DNA from: Streptacidiphilus sp. 4-A2
GTDB taxonomy: Bacteria; Actinomycetota; Actinomycetes; Streptomycetales; Streptomycetaceae
Length of the DNA stretch: 64,000 nucleotides
Reading direction: 5' to 3'
Assembly: GCA_014284505.1 (NCBI GenBank)
Contig: JAAFYY010000001.1
Span: 2,976,001 to 3,040,000, forward strand
The notes beneath the pieces are model-generated. The model was not told the origin of the DNA. It saw only the letters and a list, made by a program, of their open reading frames with translations, and did no database searches. Of the stretch, positions 50,895 through 58,378 are shown one piece after another (position 1 is the stretch's first letter; each line of letters opens with the position of its first letter). The position numbers were made by a program, and so were the translations under genes.

Positions 50895-52714
50895 GCATGC
50901 CCGAAGCATCCACCGCCACCACCACCGCCGACGCCGCCTCCGCCGCGACCGTCCCGGACGTCCGCGTGCCGGTCCTGGTCGTGGGCGTCGGCCCGGCCGC
51001 CCTCACGGCCTCGCTGGCCCTGTCCCGGTACGGGATCCGCCACCTGGTGGTCGGCAAGTACCTGGGCACCGCGCACACGCCGCGCGCCCACCTGCTCAAC
51101 CAGCGGACCGGGGAGATCCTGCGCGACCTGGTGGTGGAGGAGCGGATCCTGGCCGAGGCGACCCCCAGCACGCTGCTCGCCAACCACGTCTTCATGTCGA
51201 CCTTCTCCGGCCCCGAGGTCAGCCGCCTGGACGCGTACGGCAACGGTCCGGACCGGATCGGGGACTACCTCGCGGCCAGCCCGAGCAAGATGTGCAACCT
51301 CCCGCAGCACCTGATGGAACCCCTGCTGGTGGAGGAGGTCCAGCGGGCCCGCGTCGGCGAACTGCGCTTCGGGCACGAGTTCCTGCGGCTGGAGCAGGAC
51401 AAGCTCGGCGTGACCGCCGTCGTCGCCGACCGGCAGTCCGGCCAGGAGTACACCGTCCGCTGCGACTACCTCATCGGTGCCGACGGCGCCCGGAGCCGGG
51501 TCATGGAGCAGGCCGGCTCACCGTGGAGGGCCCGACCGGCCTGGCCAAGGTGGCCACGATCTGGTTCGAGGCCGACCTGTCCCGCTACTGCCAGGACCGC
51601 CCGGCGATCCTCTACATGGGCGCCGTGCCCGGCAACCCGCCCGAGGACGGCCGGGTGTTCGTCAGCATCCGCCCCTGGAACGAGTGGGTGTACCTGCGCT
51701 TCCTGGAGCACGGCAGCGAGTTCGACGGGACCGACCACGAGAGATCCTCGCGCACATCCGCGAGAGCATCGGCGACCCCTCGATCGACATCAGGATCAAG
51801 AACGTCTCGCCGTGGGAGGTCAACGCCGTCGTCGCACCGCGCTACTCCAACGGCCGGGTGTTCTGCGTCGGCGACGCCGTCCACCAGATGCCGCCGACCA
51901 ACGGCCTCGGGCTGAACTCGGCCGTCGCCGACTCCTTCAACCTCTGCTGGAAGCTCAAGCTCGTCCTGGACGGAACTGCCGACCAGGACCTGCTGGAGAC
52001 CTACCAGACCGAGCGGCTGCCGGTCGGCATCCAGATCGTCGACCGCGCGGTCCGCAGCATGATGGACTTCCTCGGCATCCCGGCGGCGCTCGGCTTCGCC
52101 GCCGGACAGAGCGCGGCGGAGCAGTGGGAGCTGCTGCGCGGCCTCGCCGACGACACCGAGGAGGGAGCCGCGCGCCGGGCGGCCCTGGCCGCCGCGACCG
52201 ACCGGATCAACTACCAGGTGAACGCGCACGGTGTGGAGATCGGCTACCGCTACCGCGCCGGCGCCCGGGTCGACGACGGCACGCCGGAGCCCACCCAGGA
52301 GCAGGACGCCGAGCTCTACTACCAGGCGACCACCTGGCCGGGCGCCCGCCTCCCGCACGCCTGGCTGGAGGACGGCACCCGCCGCTGCTCCACCCTCGAC
52401 CTGGTGGGGCGCGGCCGGTTCGTGCTGCTCACCGGCCGTGGCGGCGACCAGTGGCACGAGGCCGCCCGCGAGGCCGGCCGGTTCACCGGGGTCGAGGTCA
52501 CCGTGCGCACCATCGGCGCCGCGGAGGGCCTGCGCGACCCCTACGGCGCCTGGGAGCGACTGAGCGAGGTCGCCTCCGACGGGTGCGTCCTGGTCCGCCC
52601 CGACGGGCACGTGGCCTGGCGCGCGGCGACCAGCGAGTCGGCCGGGGAACTGCCGAAGGTCATGGCGGGCATCCTGTGCTCCCCGCCGGGCTGGCGGCCG
52701 GCACGCTGTCGTGA
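50891..52714 (+). CDS. pieE: FAD-dependent aromatic hydroxylase (ring C4' hydroxylation)
   Basis: The start is GTG 50891 or ATG 50897. The FAD-binding motif reads VPVLVVGVGPAALTASLAL (third Gly replaced by Ala), then LNQRTGEILRDL, the DG motif LIGADGARSRV and the second FAD motif GDAVHQMPPTNGLGLNSAVAD. The C-terminal 120 residues form the thioredoxin-like domain of TfdB/phenol-hydroxylase-type enzymes (VLLTGRGGDQW, GCVLVRPDGHVAWR). Frame breaks lie near 51520, 51745 and 52685; the last makes TGA 52712-52714 the likely end. It matches piericidin PieE, the C4' hydroxylase acting before the UbiG-like methyltransferase. Confidence 0.86.
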   Translation: MSMPEASTATTTADAASAATVPDVRVPVLVVGVGPAALTASLALSRYGIRHLVVGKYLGTAHTPRAHLLNQRTGEILRDLVVEERILAEATPSTLLANHVFMSTFSGPEVSRLDAYGNGPDRIGDYLAASPSKMCNLPQHLMEPLLVEEVQRARVGELRFGHEFLRLEQDKLGVTAVVADRQSGQEYTVRCDYLIGADGARSRVMEQAGSPWRARPAWPRWPRSGSRPTCPATARTARRSSTWAPCPATRPRTAGCSSASAPGTSGCTCASWSTAASSTGPTTRDPRAHPREHRRPLDRHQDQERLAVGGQRRRRTALLQRPGVLRRRRRPPDAADQRPRAELGRRRLLQPLLEAQARPGRNCRPGPAGDLPDRAAAGRHPDRRPRGPQHDGLPRHPGGARLRRRTERGGAVGAAARPRRRHRGGSRAPGGPGRRDRPDQLPGERARCGDRLPLPRRRPGRRRHAGAHPGAGRRALLPGDHLAGRPPPARLAGGRHPPLLHPRPGGARPVRAAHRPWRRPVARGRPRGRPVHRGRGHRAHHRRRGGPARPLRRLGATERGRLRRVRPGPPRRARGLARGDQRVGRGTAEGHGGHPVLPAGLAAGTLS

Positions 52715-52732
52715 GCCGGCACGCTGTCGTGA
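52697..52732. repeat. Exact 18-bp tandem duplication at the hydroxylase stop codon
   Basis: GCCGGCACGCTGTCGTGA occurs twice back to back (52697-52714 and 52715-52732), so the last residues and the TGA of the hydroxylase gene are duplicated. It does not change the product if the first TGA is used. It could be a slippage event or an assembly artefact. Confidence 0.85.
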
Positions 52733-52799
52733 CGCCACGCTGAGCCGGGGCGCGCCCCGGTCCGTGCAGCCCTTCCGTGCAGCCCGGTCCGGGTGCGGT

Positions 52800-52832
52800 G
52801 GCAGCCGCGGAGCCTCCCGCTCCGCGGCTGCC
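52800..52832. terminator. Strong hairpin between hydroxylase and type II thioesterase genes
   Basis: GGCAGCCGCGGAGC (52800-52813) pairs perfectly with GCTCCGCGGCTGCC (52819-52832), a 14-bp stem with a 5-nt loop. No U-tract follows, as is common for actinomycete terminators. It may end or attenuate the main operon before the downstream thioesterase gene. Confidence 0.65.
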
Positions 52833-52873
52833 GCCGCGCCCGCACACCTCCCACCTCACCTAAGGAAGAACCC

Positions 52874-53644
52874 ATGGCCACGACCGCGGCCGGCACCGGC
52901 GACGCACGTTGGATGCGCCGGTTCGATCCGGCCGAGGAGGGCGCGCCGCGGCTGGTCGTCCTCCCCCACGCAGGCGGTTCCGCCAGCTTCTTCCGGGCGT
53001 TCTCGGCGGAGCTCGCGCCGCGCCTGGACGTGCTGACGGTGCAGTACCCCGGCCGCCAGGACCGCCGCCGGGAGCCGTGCATCGAGGACATCGCCGAGTA
53101 CGCCGACCGCATCCACGCCGCCCTGCCCACGGACGGGTCGCCCGCTGGCCCTCTACGGCCACAGCATGGCGCGCGGTCCTCGCGTTCGAGGTGGCCCTGC
53201 GCCTTGAGGCGGCCGGCGCCGCACCGCTCGCGTCGTCTCCGGACGCCGCGCGCCCTCCTGCCGGCGGGACGACGACGAGGTCGTGCACCTGAAGGACGAC
53301 GCGGGCCTGATCGCCGAGATCCAGGCCCTCAGCGGCACACACAGCAGCCTGCTCGACGACCAGGAGTTCGTGCGCACGGTCCTGCCGGCCCTGCGCGGCG
53401 ACTACACCGCGGTCGAGCGCTACACCTGCCCGCAGGACGCCGTCCTCGCCTCTCCGCTGCTGGCCGTGACCGGGGACGGCGACGCGTGGACGCACGTCGG
53501 GGAGGCCGGGGCGTGGGCCCGCCACACCACCGGCGGCTTCCGGCTCGAAGTGCTGCCCGGCGGCCACTTCTTCGTCCTCGCGCACCAGCGCCGATGGCCG
53601 AACTGATCACCGGCGCCACCGTCGGCGCACCGGCGTCCGACTGA
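52874..53644 (+). CDS. Type II (editing) thioesterase, frame-broken
   Basis: ATG 52874 follows AAGGAAG. The protein has LVVLPHAGGSASFFRAFSAE, VQYPGRQDRR and, after restoring a base near 53140, LALYGHSMGAVLAFEVALRL with the nucleophile Ser. Later parts include DDQEFVRTVLPALRGDY and the terminal GGHFFVLAHQ with the catalytic His. The open frame after the His ends at 53606 as LAHQRRWPN; another lost base would extend it to 53644 (PMAELITGATVGAPASD), which fits the family length better. Such enzymes remove aberrant acyl groups from PKS carrier proteins. This could matter here because one module lacks its own working AT. Confidence 0.8.
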   Translation: MATTAAGTGDARWMRRFDPAEEGAPRLVVLPHAGGSASFFRAFSAELAPRLDVLTVQYPGRQDRRREPCIEDIAEYADRIHAALPTDGSPAGPLRPQHGARSSRSRWPCALRRPAPHRSRRLRTPRALLPAGRRRGRAPEGRRGPDRRDPGPQRHTQQPARRPGVRAHGPAGPARRLHRGRALHLPAGRRPRLSAAGRDRGRRRVDARRGGRGVGPPHHRRLPARSAARRPLLRPRAPAPMAELITGATVGAPASD

Positions 53645-53668
53645 TGTCCGCAATGAGGTAAATAGCCT

Positions 53669-53707
53669 CAACTAGTCATTCCTGTACCGATTCCGCCGCA
53701 ACTAGTC
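53669..53707. promoter_or_regulatory. Paired 9-bp direct repeats in the promoter of the extra methyltransferase gene
   Basis: CAACTAGTC occurs at 53669-53677 and 53699-53707, with start points 30 bp apart (about three helical turns). Each contains the palindrome ACTAGT. The surrounding 100 bp are AT-rich for this genome. The site lies 40-75 bp upstream of the methyltransferase start at 53744. A dimeric or paired regulator site is plausible; the regulator is unknown. Confidence 0.45.
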
Positions 53708-53743
53708 TGGCCTCCCCATCTGGGATTCGAGGACGGATCAGAC

Positions 53744-54571
53744 ATGACGGCATCCGAACCCGGCACCAACACCGTGAGCTCCCTGTACGACCGGCTGACC
53801 GACGCGCTGACCGCGGCGTTCGGCGACAACATCCACTTCGGCTACTGGGACGACGACCGCGACCGGCGATCGATCGAGCAGGCCACGGACCGGCTCACGG
53901 ACTTAGTGGCCGAGCGACTGGCACCCGGCGTCGGCGGACGACTGCTGGACGTCGGCTGCGGGAGCGGCAGACCGGCCGTGCGGATTGCGCGCGAGCACGA
54001 GGTGCACGTAACGGGGATCAGCATCAGCAAGCACCAGATCCAGCTCGCCGGCGCGCGCCCGGAGGTCGGCGAGTCCGCCGGGCAGGTCGCCTTCCGGGCC
54101 GCCGACGCGACCCGACTCCCCTTCCCCGAGGCCTCGTTCGACGGCGCGTACGCCATCGAGTCCCTGGTGCACATGGCGGACAAGGCGGCCGCCCTGGGGC
54201 ACGTCGGCCGGGTGCTGCGGCCGGGCGCACGTTTCGTCGTCGCGGACTTCTTCCTGGACGGCCCGCAAACCCCCGGCGAGGGCGCCGAAGTGATCGCGGC
54301 CACCTGCGAGTTGCTCCGGTTCGCACCGCTCGCCACGCTGGAGGCGTACCGCGGGCTGCTGGACCAGGCGGGCATGAAGCTGGTCGAGGTCACCGACATC
54401 CGGGCCAACATACGCCGTTCCTACACCGTCACCAGCGCCGCCTTCCACCGGGCCCTGCGCGCCCTGCTCGGCGAACTTGGGCCGGAACACGCCGCCGCAG
54501 CACGGCTGTTCGAGCAGTTCGGGGCCCTGCCACAGGTCGGCTACGGGCTGTTCACAGCAGTCCGGCTCTGA
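53744..54571 (+). CDS. SAM-dependent methyltransferase (third in the cluster)
   Basis: This intact 275-residue class I methyltransferase starts at ATG 53744 after GAGGACGGA. It has LYDRLTDALTAAFGDNIHFG, motif I LLDVGCGSGRPAVRIA, GISISKHQI, and the post-I segments PFPEASFDGAYAIESLVHM and RVLRPGARFVVADFF. The pattern resembles rifamycin/macrolide-type and small-molecule C- or O-methyltransferases. It has its own apparent promoter and no frame breaks, unlike the operon before it. Piericidin A1 needs two O-methylations, already covered by B1 and B2. This enzyme could make a variant, replace a defective step, or be unrelated to the cluster. Confidence 0.85.
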   Translation: MTASEPGTNTVSSLYDRLTDALTAAFGDNIHFGYWDDDRDRRSIEQATDRLTDLVAERLAPGVGGRLLDVGCGSGRPAVRIAREHEVHVTGISISKHQIQLAGARPEVGESAGQVAFRAADATRLPFPEASFDGAYAIESLVHMADKAAALGHVGRVLRPGARFVVADFFLDGPQTPGEGAEVIAATCELLRFAPLATLEAYRGLLDQAGMKLVEVTDIRANIRRSYTVTSAAFHRALRALLGELGPEHAAAARLFEQFGALPQVGYGLFTAVRL

Positions 54572-54767
54572 CCTCGGCCCGCACCCCACGCCGGTGCGGT
54601 CGCCGTCCGAGGCGATCGCGATCAGCCCCACCGCCACCGCGAAGGGCGCCGACCTGACCGCCCAGCCGAAGCAGGCTGCCAGGTCGGCGCCCCTTTTCAG
54701 CCTCCACCACGGCGGTCGACCGGGCCGAGACCCGCCGAGCCCGGCAACCGACCAGCATGAGCGCGCT

Positions 54768-54813
54768 CGCACCAGCTCTGCGCGGCCGGAGCCGGTAGCG
54801 CAGAGCTGGTGCG
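54768..54813. terminator. Perfect 16-bp inverted repeat
   Basis: CGCACCAGCTCTGCGC (54768-54783) pairs with GCGCAGAGCTGGTGCG (54798-54813) across a 14-nt loop. It lies about 200 bp beyond the methyltransferase stop and directly against the transporter remnant. It may be a bidirectional terminator or one end of a lost mobile element; nothing else of such an element is visible. Confidence 0.6.
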
Positions 54814-54988
54814 GTGGTCGGAGTGGCGCTGACGGTCAGCCTGATCGGCACCCCGCACAGGCCGCAGGCCGCAGGCCGCAATGGACGCCTTCCGACGCGG
54901 CTGGACGGCGGTCGTCGTGGCGGCACTACTGGCCTCCGCGGCCTCCCTGATACTCGCCGCCGCCCAGCGCCGGGCAGCATCGAGGTAG
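54814..54988 (+). pseudogene. C-terminal remnant of an MFS (DHA2-type) efflux transporter
   Basis: In one frame GVALTVSLIGTP resembles the next-to-last helix of 14-helix drug exporters. After a frame change, MDAFRRGWTAVVVAALLASA then SLILAAAQRRAASR and a TAG form a last transmembrane helix with a basic tail (54881-54988). The rest of the gene is missing. It might be the eroded export/resistance gene of the cluster or of an older neighbour. Identification rests on helix character only. Confidence 0.4.
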
Positions 54989-55046
54989 CCCCGCCCGCCA
55001 CCTGCGACACACCCGCCAAGGGAAGTCAGCGACAAGGGTTCCGCTT

Positions 55047-55080
55047 GTTCGATACCTGACATTCTCAAAAAGTATCAAAC
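55047..55080. promoter_or_regulatory. Imperfect inverted repeat upstream of the secreted-protein gene
   Basis: GTTCGATAC (55047-55055) and GTATCAAAC (55072-55080) are inverted copies with one mismatch, separated by 16 bases, in an AT-rich stretch. They sit about 120-150 bp before the start at 55199. An operator for an unknown regulator is possible. Confidence 0.35.
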
Positions 55081-55198
55081 AGTTGGTCTATACCTATCCT
55101 CGAACCCTGGATTCTTGGACCGTCAACAGGGCACCACCCGCCCTGCCACGCACCACCGTCGCCCGTCCTGGCACGGGCTACAAGGGGGAGATTTCCGT

Positions 55199-55654
55199 AT
55201 GAGCATGACCCTGCTCAAAAACGCCACCGCACGCCGCCTCGCCACGCTCGCCGTGTCCGCCTGCGCACTCGGCGCGCTGTCCGCCCCGATGGCCAACGCC
55301 GCCGTGCACCCGATGACGCAGGGGTCGGGCAACGAGGCCGTCCCGAACCTGCGGAACTGCACCGCAGGGATGTACACCACCTGGGACAACGGCAACTACA
55401 CCGTCCAGCTGCACGTCAGCGTCGCTGCGGGCAACGGAGCCGTCGGGCTCGTCTGTAACGCGACCCTGCACCGCAACCTCGGCGGCTGGGGTCAGCTCGG
55501 CCCCGCCTACCAGGTGAGCAACGGCGGTTCGGCGGTCGGTTCGGTCTACTCGGACAACGGCACTCTCGCCTACGTCTGCGCCACCGAGACCGACTACTCG
55601 CCCTCCGGCCAGGTCGAGTGGACCTCCGGCCAGCAGTGCTCGGCCACCTGGTAG
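55199..55654 (+). CDS. Small secreted protein of unknown function
   Basis: This 151-residue protein starts at ATG 55199, with GGGGGAG upstream. A Sec signal peptide (RR-containing n-region, hydrophobic core to residue 29) ends in PMANA, with likely cleavage after residue 34. The mature part is about 117 residues, rich in Gly, Asn, Thr and aromatic residues, with four Cys (in LRNCTAG, LVCNATL, YVCATE, QQCSATW), suggesting two disulfides and a beta-rich fold. I do not recognise the family. The gene is monocistronic, with its own promoter region and a terminator downstream. Confidence 0.8.
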   Translation: MSMTLLKNATARRLATLAVSACALGALSAPMANAAVHPMTQGSGNEAVPNLRNCTAGMYTTWDNGNYTVQLHVSVAAGNGAVGLVCNATLHRNLGGWGQLGPAYQVSNGGSAVGSVYSDNGTLAYVCATETDYSPSGQVEWTSGQQCSATW

Positions 55655-55709
55655 TCCGGCGCACAGCCGGCAGATGTACAGCCGGCCTGATCACGGCTGA
55701 CTGACATTC

Positions 55710-55739
55710 GGGGCGCGGGAAGCCTGCTTCCCGCGCCCC
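55710..55739. terminator. Terminator hairpin after the secreted-protein gene
   Basis: GGGGCGCGGGAAG (55710-55722) pairs perfectly with CTTCCCGCGCCCC (55727-55739), a 13-bp stem with a 4-nt loop, 56 bp after the stop codon. No clear U-run follows. The rest of the gap up to 55845 shows nothing else. Confidence 0.7.
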
Positions 55740-55845
55740 ACTGCTGTCCGGCCGCGCACGGCGCGTTGCACCCGGCGCTGGAGCGGGCCACCACGGACGT
55801 CCGTCTGACGCCGAGTGATATTCTGGCCGTCGACAACTACAGGCT

Positions 55846-56001
55846 GTGCCACGCGAGGTGCTCCTCCGTGGCGGGATTCGACGGGCGGACCGCCGGTTGC
55901 TGCACACCGTTGCCCACCGTGACCCGTACGCGGTCGAGAACGCGGTTGAGAACGCAGTCGAGAACGCAGTCGTGCACGGCGGCTGCCCGGTGCTGTCGTG
56001 A
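55846..56001 (+). CDS. Possible small protein with AVEN repeats, coupled to the hydrolase
   Basis: GTG 55846 opens a 51-codon frame (MPREVLLRGG...RLLHTVAHRDPYAVENAVEN...). It contains three AVEN repeats from a 12-bp DNA repeat at about 55935-55975. Its TGA (55999-56001) overlaps the GTG start of the following hydrolase, a GTGA arrangement typical of translational coupling. No ribosome-binding site is obvious and the family is unknown. It could be the tail of a decayed longer gene. Confidence 0.3.
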   Translation: MPREVLLRGGIRRADRRLLHTVAHRDPYAVENAVENAVENAVVHGGCPVLS

Positions 56002-56738
56002 CCGCCGAGGCGGCGGCCGGCGCCGCGACGGGTCTCCGGCGCTTCACCTTCCGGGCCGGCGATGCGACCCTCGCGGGTTTCACGGTCGCCCCGCGGGACG
56101 GCGGTGACGGCCGGACCGCCGTCCTGCTGCACGGCGCCGGGACGGCCTCCAAGGAACGGCTGCTGCCGCTGGCCCTCGACCTCGCCGAGGCGGGCGTCGG
56201 ATCGGTGGCGCTGGACTTCGCGGGCCACGGTGACAGCTCCGGCGAACTGTCCGGCCAGAGCCTGGCCGTACGGCACGCCCAGGCAGTGGAACTGGTCGAA
56301 GGCTTCGTCCCGTCGGACCACCGGCTGACGCTGGTCGGCTTCAGCATGAGCGGCCAGACCGTGGCCGATCTTCTGGCCACCTACGGCAACCGCGTTTCCC
56401 GCCTGTGCCTGTGCGCCCCGGCGGTCTACGACGCCGCGGCCCGGGACGTCCCCTTCGGCCACGGCTTCACCGACCTGATCCGGCGTCCCGGGAGCTGGCG
56501 GACGTCCGACGCCTTCGCCGCCTACGCCCGGTTCGCCGGCCAGGCGGTGCTGCTGGTCCCCGGACGTGACGAGGTGATCCCGCCGGACGTGACCTCGGCG
56601 CTGCGCGCCGCGCTCGCGACCCGGTCCGAACTCGTGGAGATCGTCCTCCACGACGCCGGACACCGCATCGGTCTCACGCTCGCGAACCGTCCCGACCTCC
56701 GCCGCTCACTCGTGGCGTTGCTGGCGGCACCGGAGTAG
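55998..56738 (+). CDS. Alpha/beta hydrolase
   Basis: This 246-residue protein has the oxyanion-hole segment AVLLHGAGTASKERLLPLA, VALDFAGHGDSSG after it, and the nucleophile elbow LVGFSMSGQTV. The elbow is GxSxS rather than the usual GxSxG, although a Gly follows directly. The acid lies in LLVPGRDEVIPPD and the His in VLHDAGHRIG. The start at GTG 55998 overlaps the stop of the small upstream frame. It resembles serine aminopeptidase/S33-like or dienelactone-type hydrolases. The substrate is unknown, and there is no clear link to the polyketide cluster. Confidence 0.82.
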   Translation: MTAEAAAGAATGLRRFTFRAGDATLAGFTVAPRDGGDGRTAVLLHGAGTASKERLLPLALDLAEAGVGSVALDFAGHGDSSGELSGQSLAVRHAQAVELVEGFVPSDHRLTLVGFSMSGQTVADLLATYGNRVSRLCLCAPAVYDAAARDVPFGHGFTDLIRRPGSWRTSDAFAAYARFAGQAVLLVPGRDEVIPPDVTSALRAALATRSELVEIVLHDAGHRIGLTLANRPDLRRSLVALLAAPE

Positions 56739-56837
56739 ACCACCGCCGCCGACACCGTCCGGGAACCGCGAGCGCGCCCTTCCCGGACGGTGGACCGCCA
56801 CCGTGCACAACCGGATTCGGCTGTCCGTCGAGGCGGC

Positions 56838-57731
56838 TCACGAGCAGTCGAAGCGATGTGCGTGCGGCATGTCCGGACAAGCGGTGCAGACGAAGAGATA
56901 CACGCCGCCCATGTCACCGAGCATCAAACCGGCGGCCCGCTGCACCCGGTCGCGATCCTCGTAGGGAAGGTCGAGAACGGTTCCCGAGGCCGGTGTGTCC
57001 TCCAGCGGCAGCCAGCTCTGCCATGAGGCTCCGTCGAACTCCGCGCTGCCGACCGTCAGAAGGTGCCGCATCGGCTCGCCGCACCCGCCGCAGAGCGGCC
57101 AGGCGGCCTCCTGGGTCCAGTCCGGGTAACCACCCGTCTTGATGCCCGGCGCCACGGACAGGTGGTACCAGTACGACCAGCCCGTCTCCTTCTCGACCTG
57201 ATCGAAGCGTTCCTCAAGCACCTCGTGAAGCTCCTCGGGGAGATCCCATTGCGGGAACTCCACGATGCTCTCCGGATGAATCACGCAGGGCCCGGGCACG
57301 TAGTCGTCCGGAGCATCGCCGGGCCGGGGCGGCGGGCAGGGCAACGGCCCGCAGGCGGCGGAGTCCCGCCAGCGCAGCGCCGGGCGCGGCGCGTAGACGT
57401 CATGGTGGTCGAAGGGACACCAGAGCACCTGGAGGACATCCGTGCCATCGGGAAACGGGAGGTCCGGTACATCCCGTGCGAAGAGCTGAACGACGGGCAC
57501 CAGCGGCTTCGCGCCCGGTTCCGGCGCGGCGAACGCCACCGCCGGGTGTTCCTCCTCGCAGTACGGCCACGGCTCCGGCGCCGGCCACAGCAGTGGTCCT
57601 CCCACCGAACTCTCCCACGGCCCGGGCGCCCCGGCGCGGGGGTGCAGTCGCGTCGCCTCCCGGCGGAAGGGCATGAGCTCCGGGAAGACGGCCTCCACGT
57701 CCACGGGGCGTGCCGGAGTAGTGCGGGCCAT
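56838..57731 (-). CDS. DUF1963 (YwqG-like) protein
   Basis: This intact 297-residue protein has the proline- and aromatic-rich pattern of the DUF1963/YwqG family: SSVGGPLLWPAPEPWPYC near the N-terminus, PLVPVVQLFARDVPDLPFP, a central VLQVLWCPFDHH, and WPLCGGCGEPMRHLLTVGS with GGVYLFVCTACPD near the C-terminus. Two CxxC pairs (CGGC, CTAC) may bind a metal. The family is predicted cytoplasmic, of unknown function. The gene faces the hydrolase gene convergently. Confidence 0.8.
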   Translation of the reverse strand: MARTTPARPVDVEAVFPELMPFRREATRLHPRAGAPGPWESSVGGPLLWPAPEPWPYCEEEHPAVAFAAPEPGAKPLVPVVQLFARDVPDLPFPDGTDVLQVLWCPFDHHDVYAPRPALRWRDSAACGPLPCPPPRPGDAPDDYVPGPCVIHPESIVEFPQWDLPEELHEVLEERFDQVEKETGWSYWYHLSVAPGIKTGGYPDWTQEAAWPLCGGCGEPMRHLLTVGSAEFDGASWQSWLPLEDTPASGTVLDLPYEDRDRVQRAAGLMLGDMGGVYLFVCTACPDMPHAHRFDCS

Positions 57732-57796
57732 CGGGACTCCTTGTGGAACGAGCTGGAAGCAGCATGACGAATCGTAGGCGGCCAGGAGCCCTCCCT

Positions 57797-58065
57797 AGCA
57801 CGCCTCGACAGCATCCAGGGCCTGCGCGCCTGGCGACGCGGTGGTGCAGATGCAGCGCCGGGCCCAGTGCCGCGGCGGCTGCCCGATCGGCTCCCTGGCC
57901 AGCGAACTGGCCGAACACGACGAGCAGGCCCGCGCCGACATCGCCGCCGGCTTCGAACGCTGGCACACCGCGATCCGCGGCGGCCTCGACGCCATGATCG
58001 CCCTCATCGAATCCCTGGCCCGCCCGGTCCCCGCGTCCGGCCCCGGCGCCGCCAACCGCGAATAG
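57797..58065 (+). pseudogene. C-terminal fragment of a TetR-family regulator
   Basis: The frame reads LDSIQGLRAWR, then after one lost base VVQMQRRAQCRGGCPIGSLA and SELAEHDEQARADIAAGFERW, ending in TAG at 58065. This is the ligand-binding C-terminal domain of a TetR subfamily with the GGCPIGSLA motif. The DNA-binding N-terminal half is absent; upstream sequence belongs to the divergent DUF1963 gene. A decayed regulator. Confidence 0.65.
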
Positions 58066-58378
58066 CGCCGGAGACCCGGCCACCCGCCCGCCGGGGCCGA
58101 CCGTCCACGGGGTCGGGACGAGCGGGACCGGCCACGGCCCATGGCCCATGGCCCATGGCGACCGTCCGAAGGTCAATTCCCGCCCGGCAAGTGATCGCTT
58201 CCCGAAATCGAGTCGCCGGCGGCCAGGGCACCGGCCCGGACCGACGCCCGGCCCTGACCGACGTCTCGCCCGGACCCCGACGTCAAGGTTGCGGCATGGA
58301 TACAGACATCCCAAAACACCCCTTCGGGCGACAGAATGAGCCACCGCCAGGGGGCTGGCGCACGAGCCGAAGGACACC
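58066..58378. other. Intergenic region with a 7-bp triplicate
   Basis: This 313-bp stretch holds three tandem copies of GGCCCAT (58136-58156) and GC-rich sequence without a recognisable gene. The last 100 bp presumably carry the promoter of the lipoprotein gene. Confidence 0.5.

Larger units (their letters stand above)
54572..55198. other. Intergenic region: hairpin, transporter remnant and promoter of the secreted protein
   Basis: The 627-bp gap contains a perfect 16-bp inverted repeat (54768-54813), a transporter C-terminal remnant (about 54814-54988) and an AT-rich segment with an imperfect inverted repeat (55047-55080) before the next gene. I see no intact gene. It looks like the right-hand edge of the biosynthetic cluster. 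Confidence 0.5.

Noticed and set aside
54768..54813. Terminal inverted repeat of an insertion sequence
   Set aside because: Both arms lie 14 bp apart and no transposase is present; a hairpin is the simpler reading.
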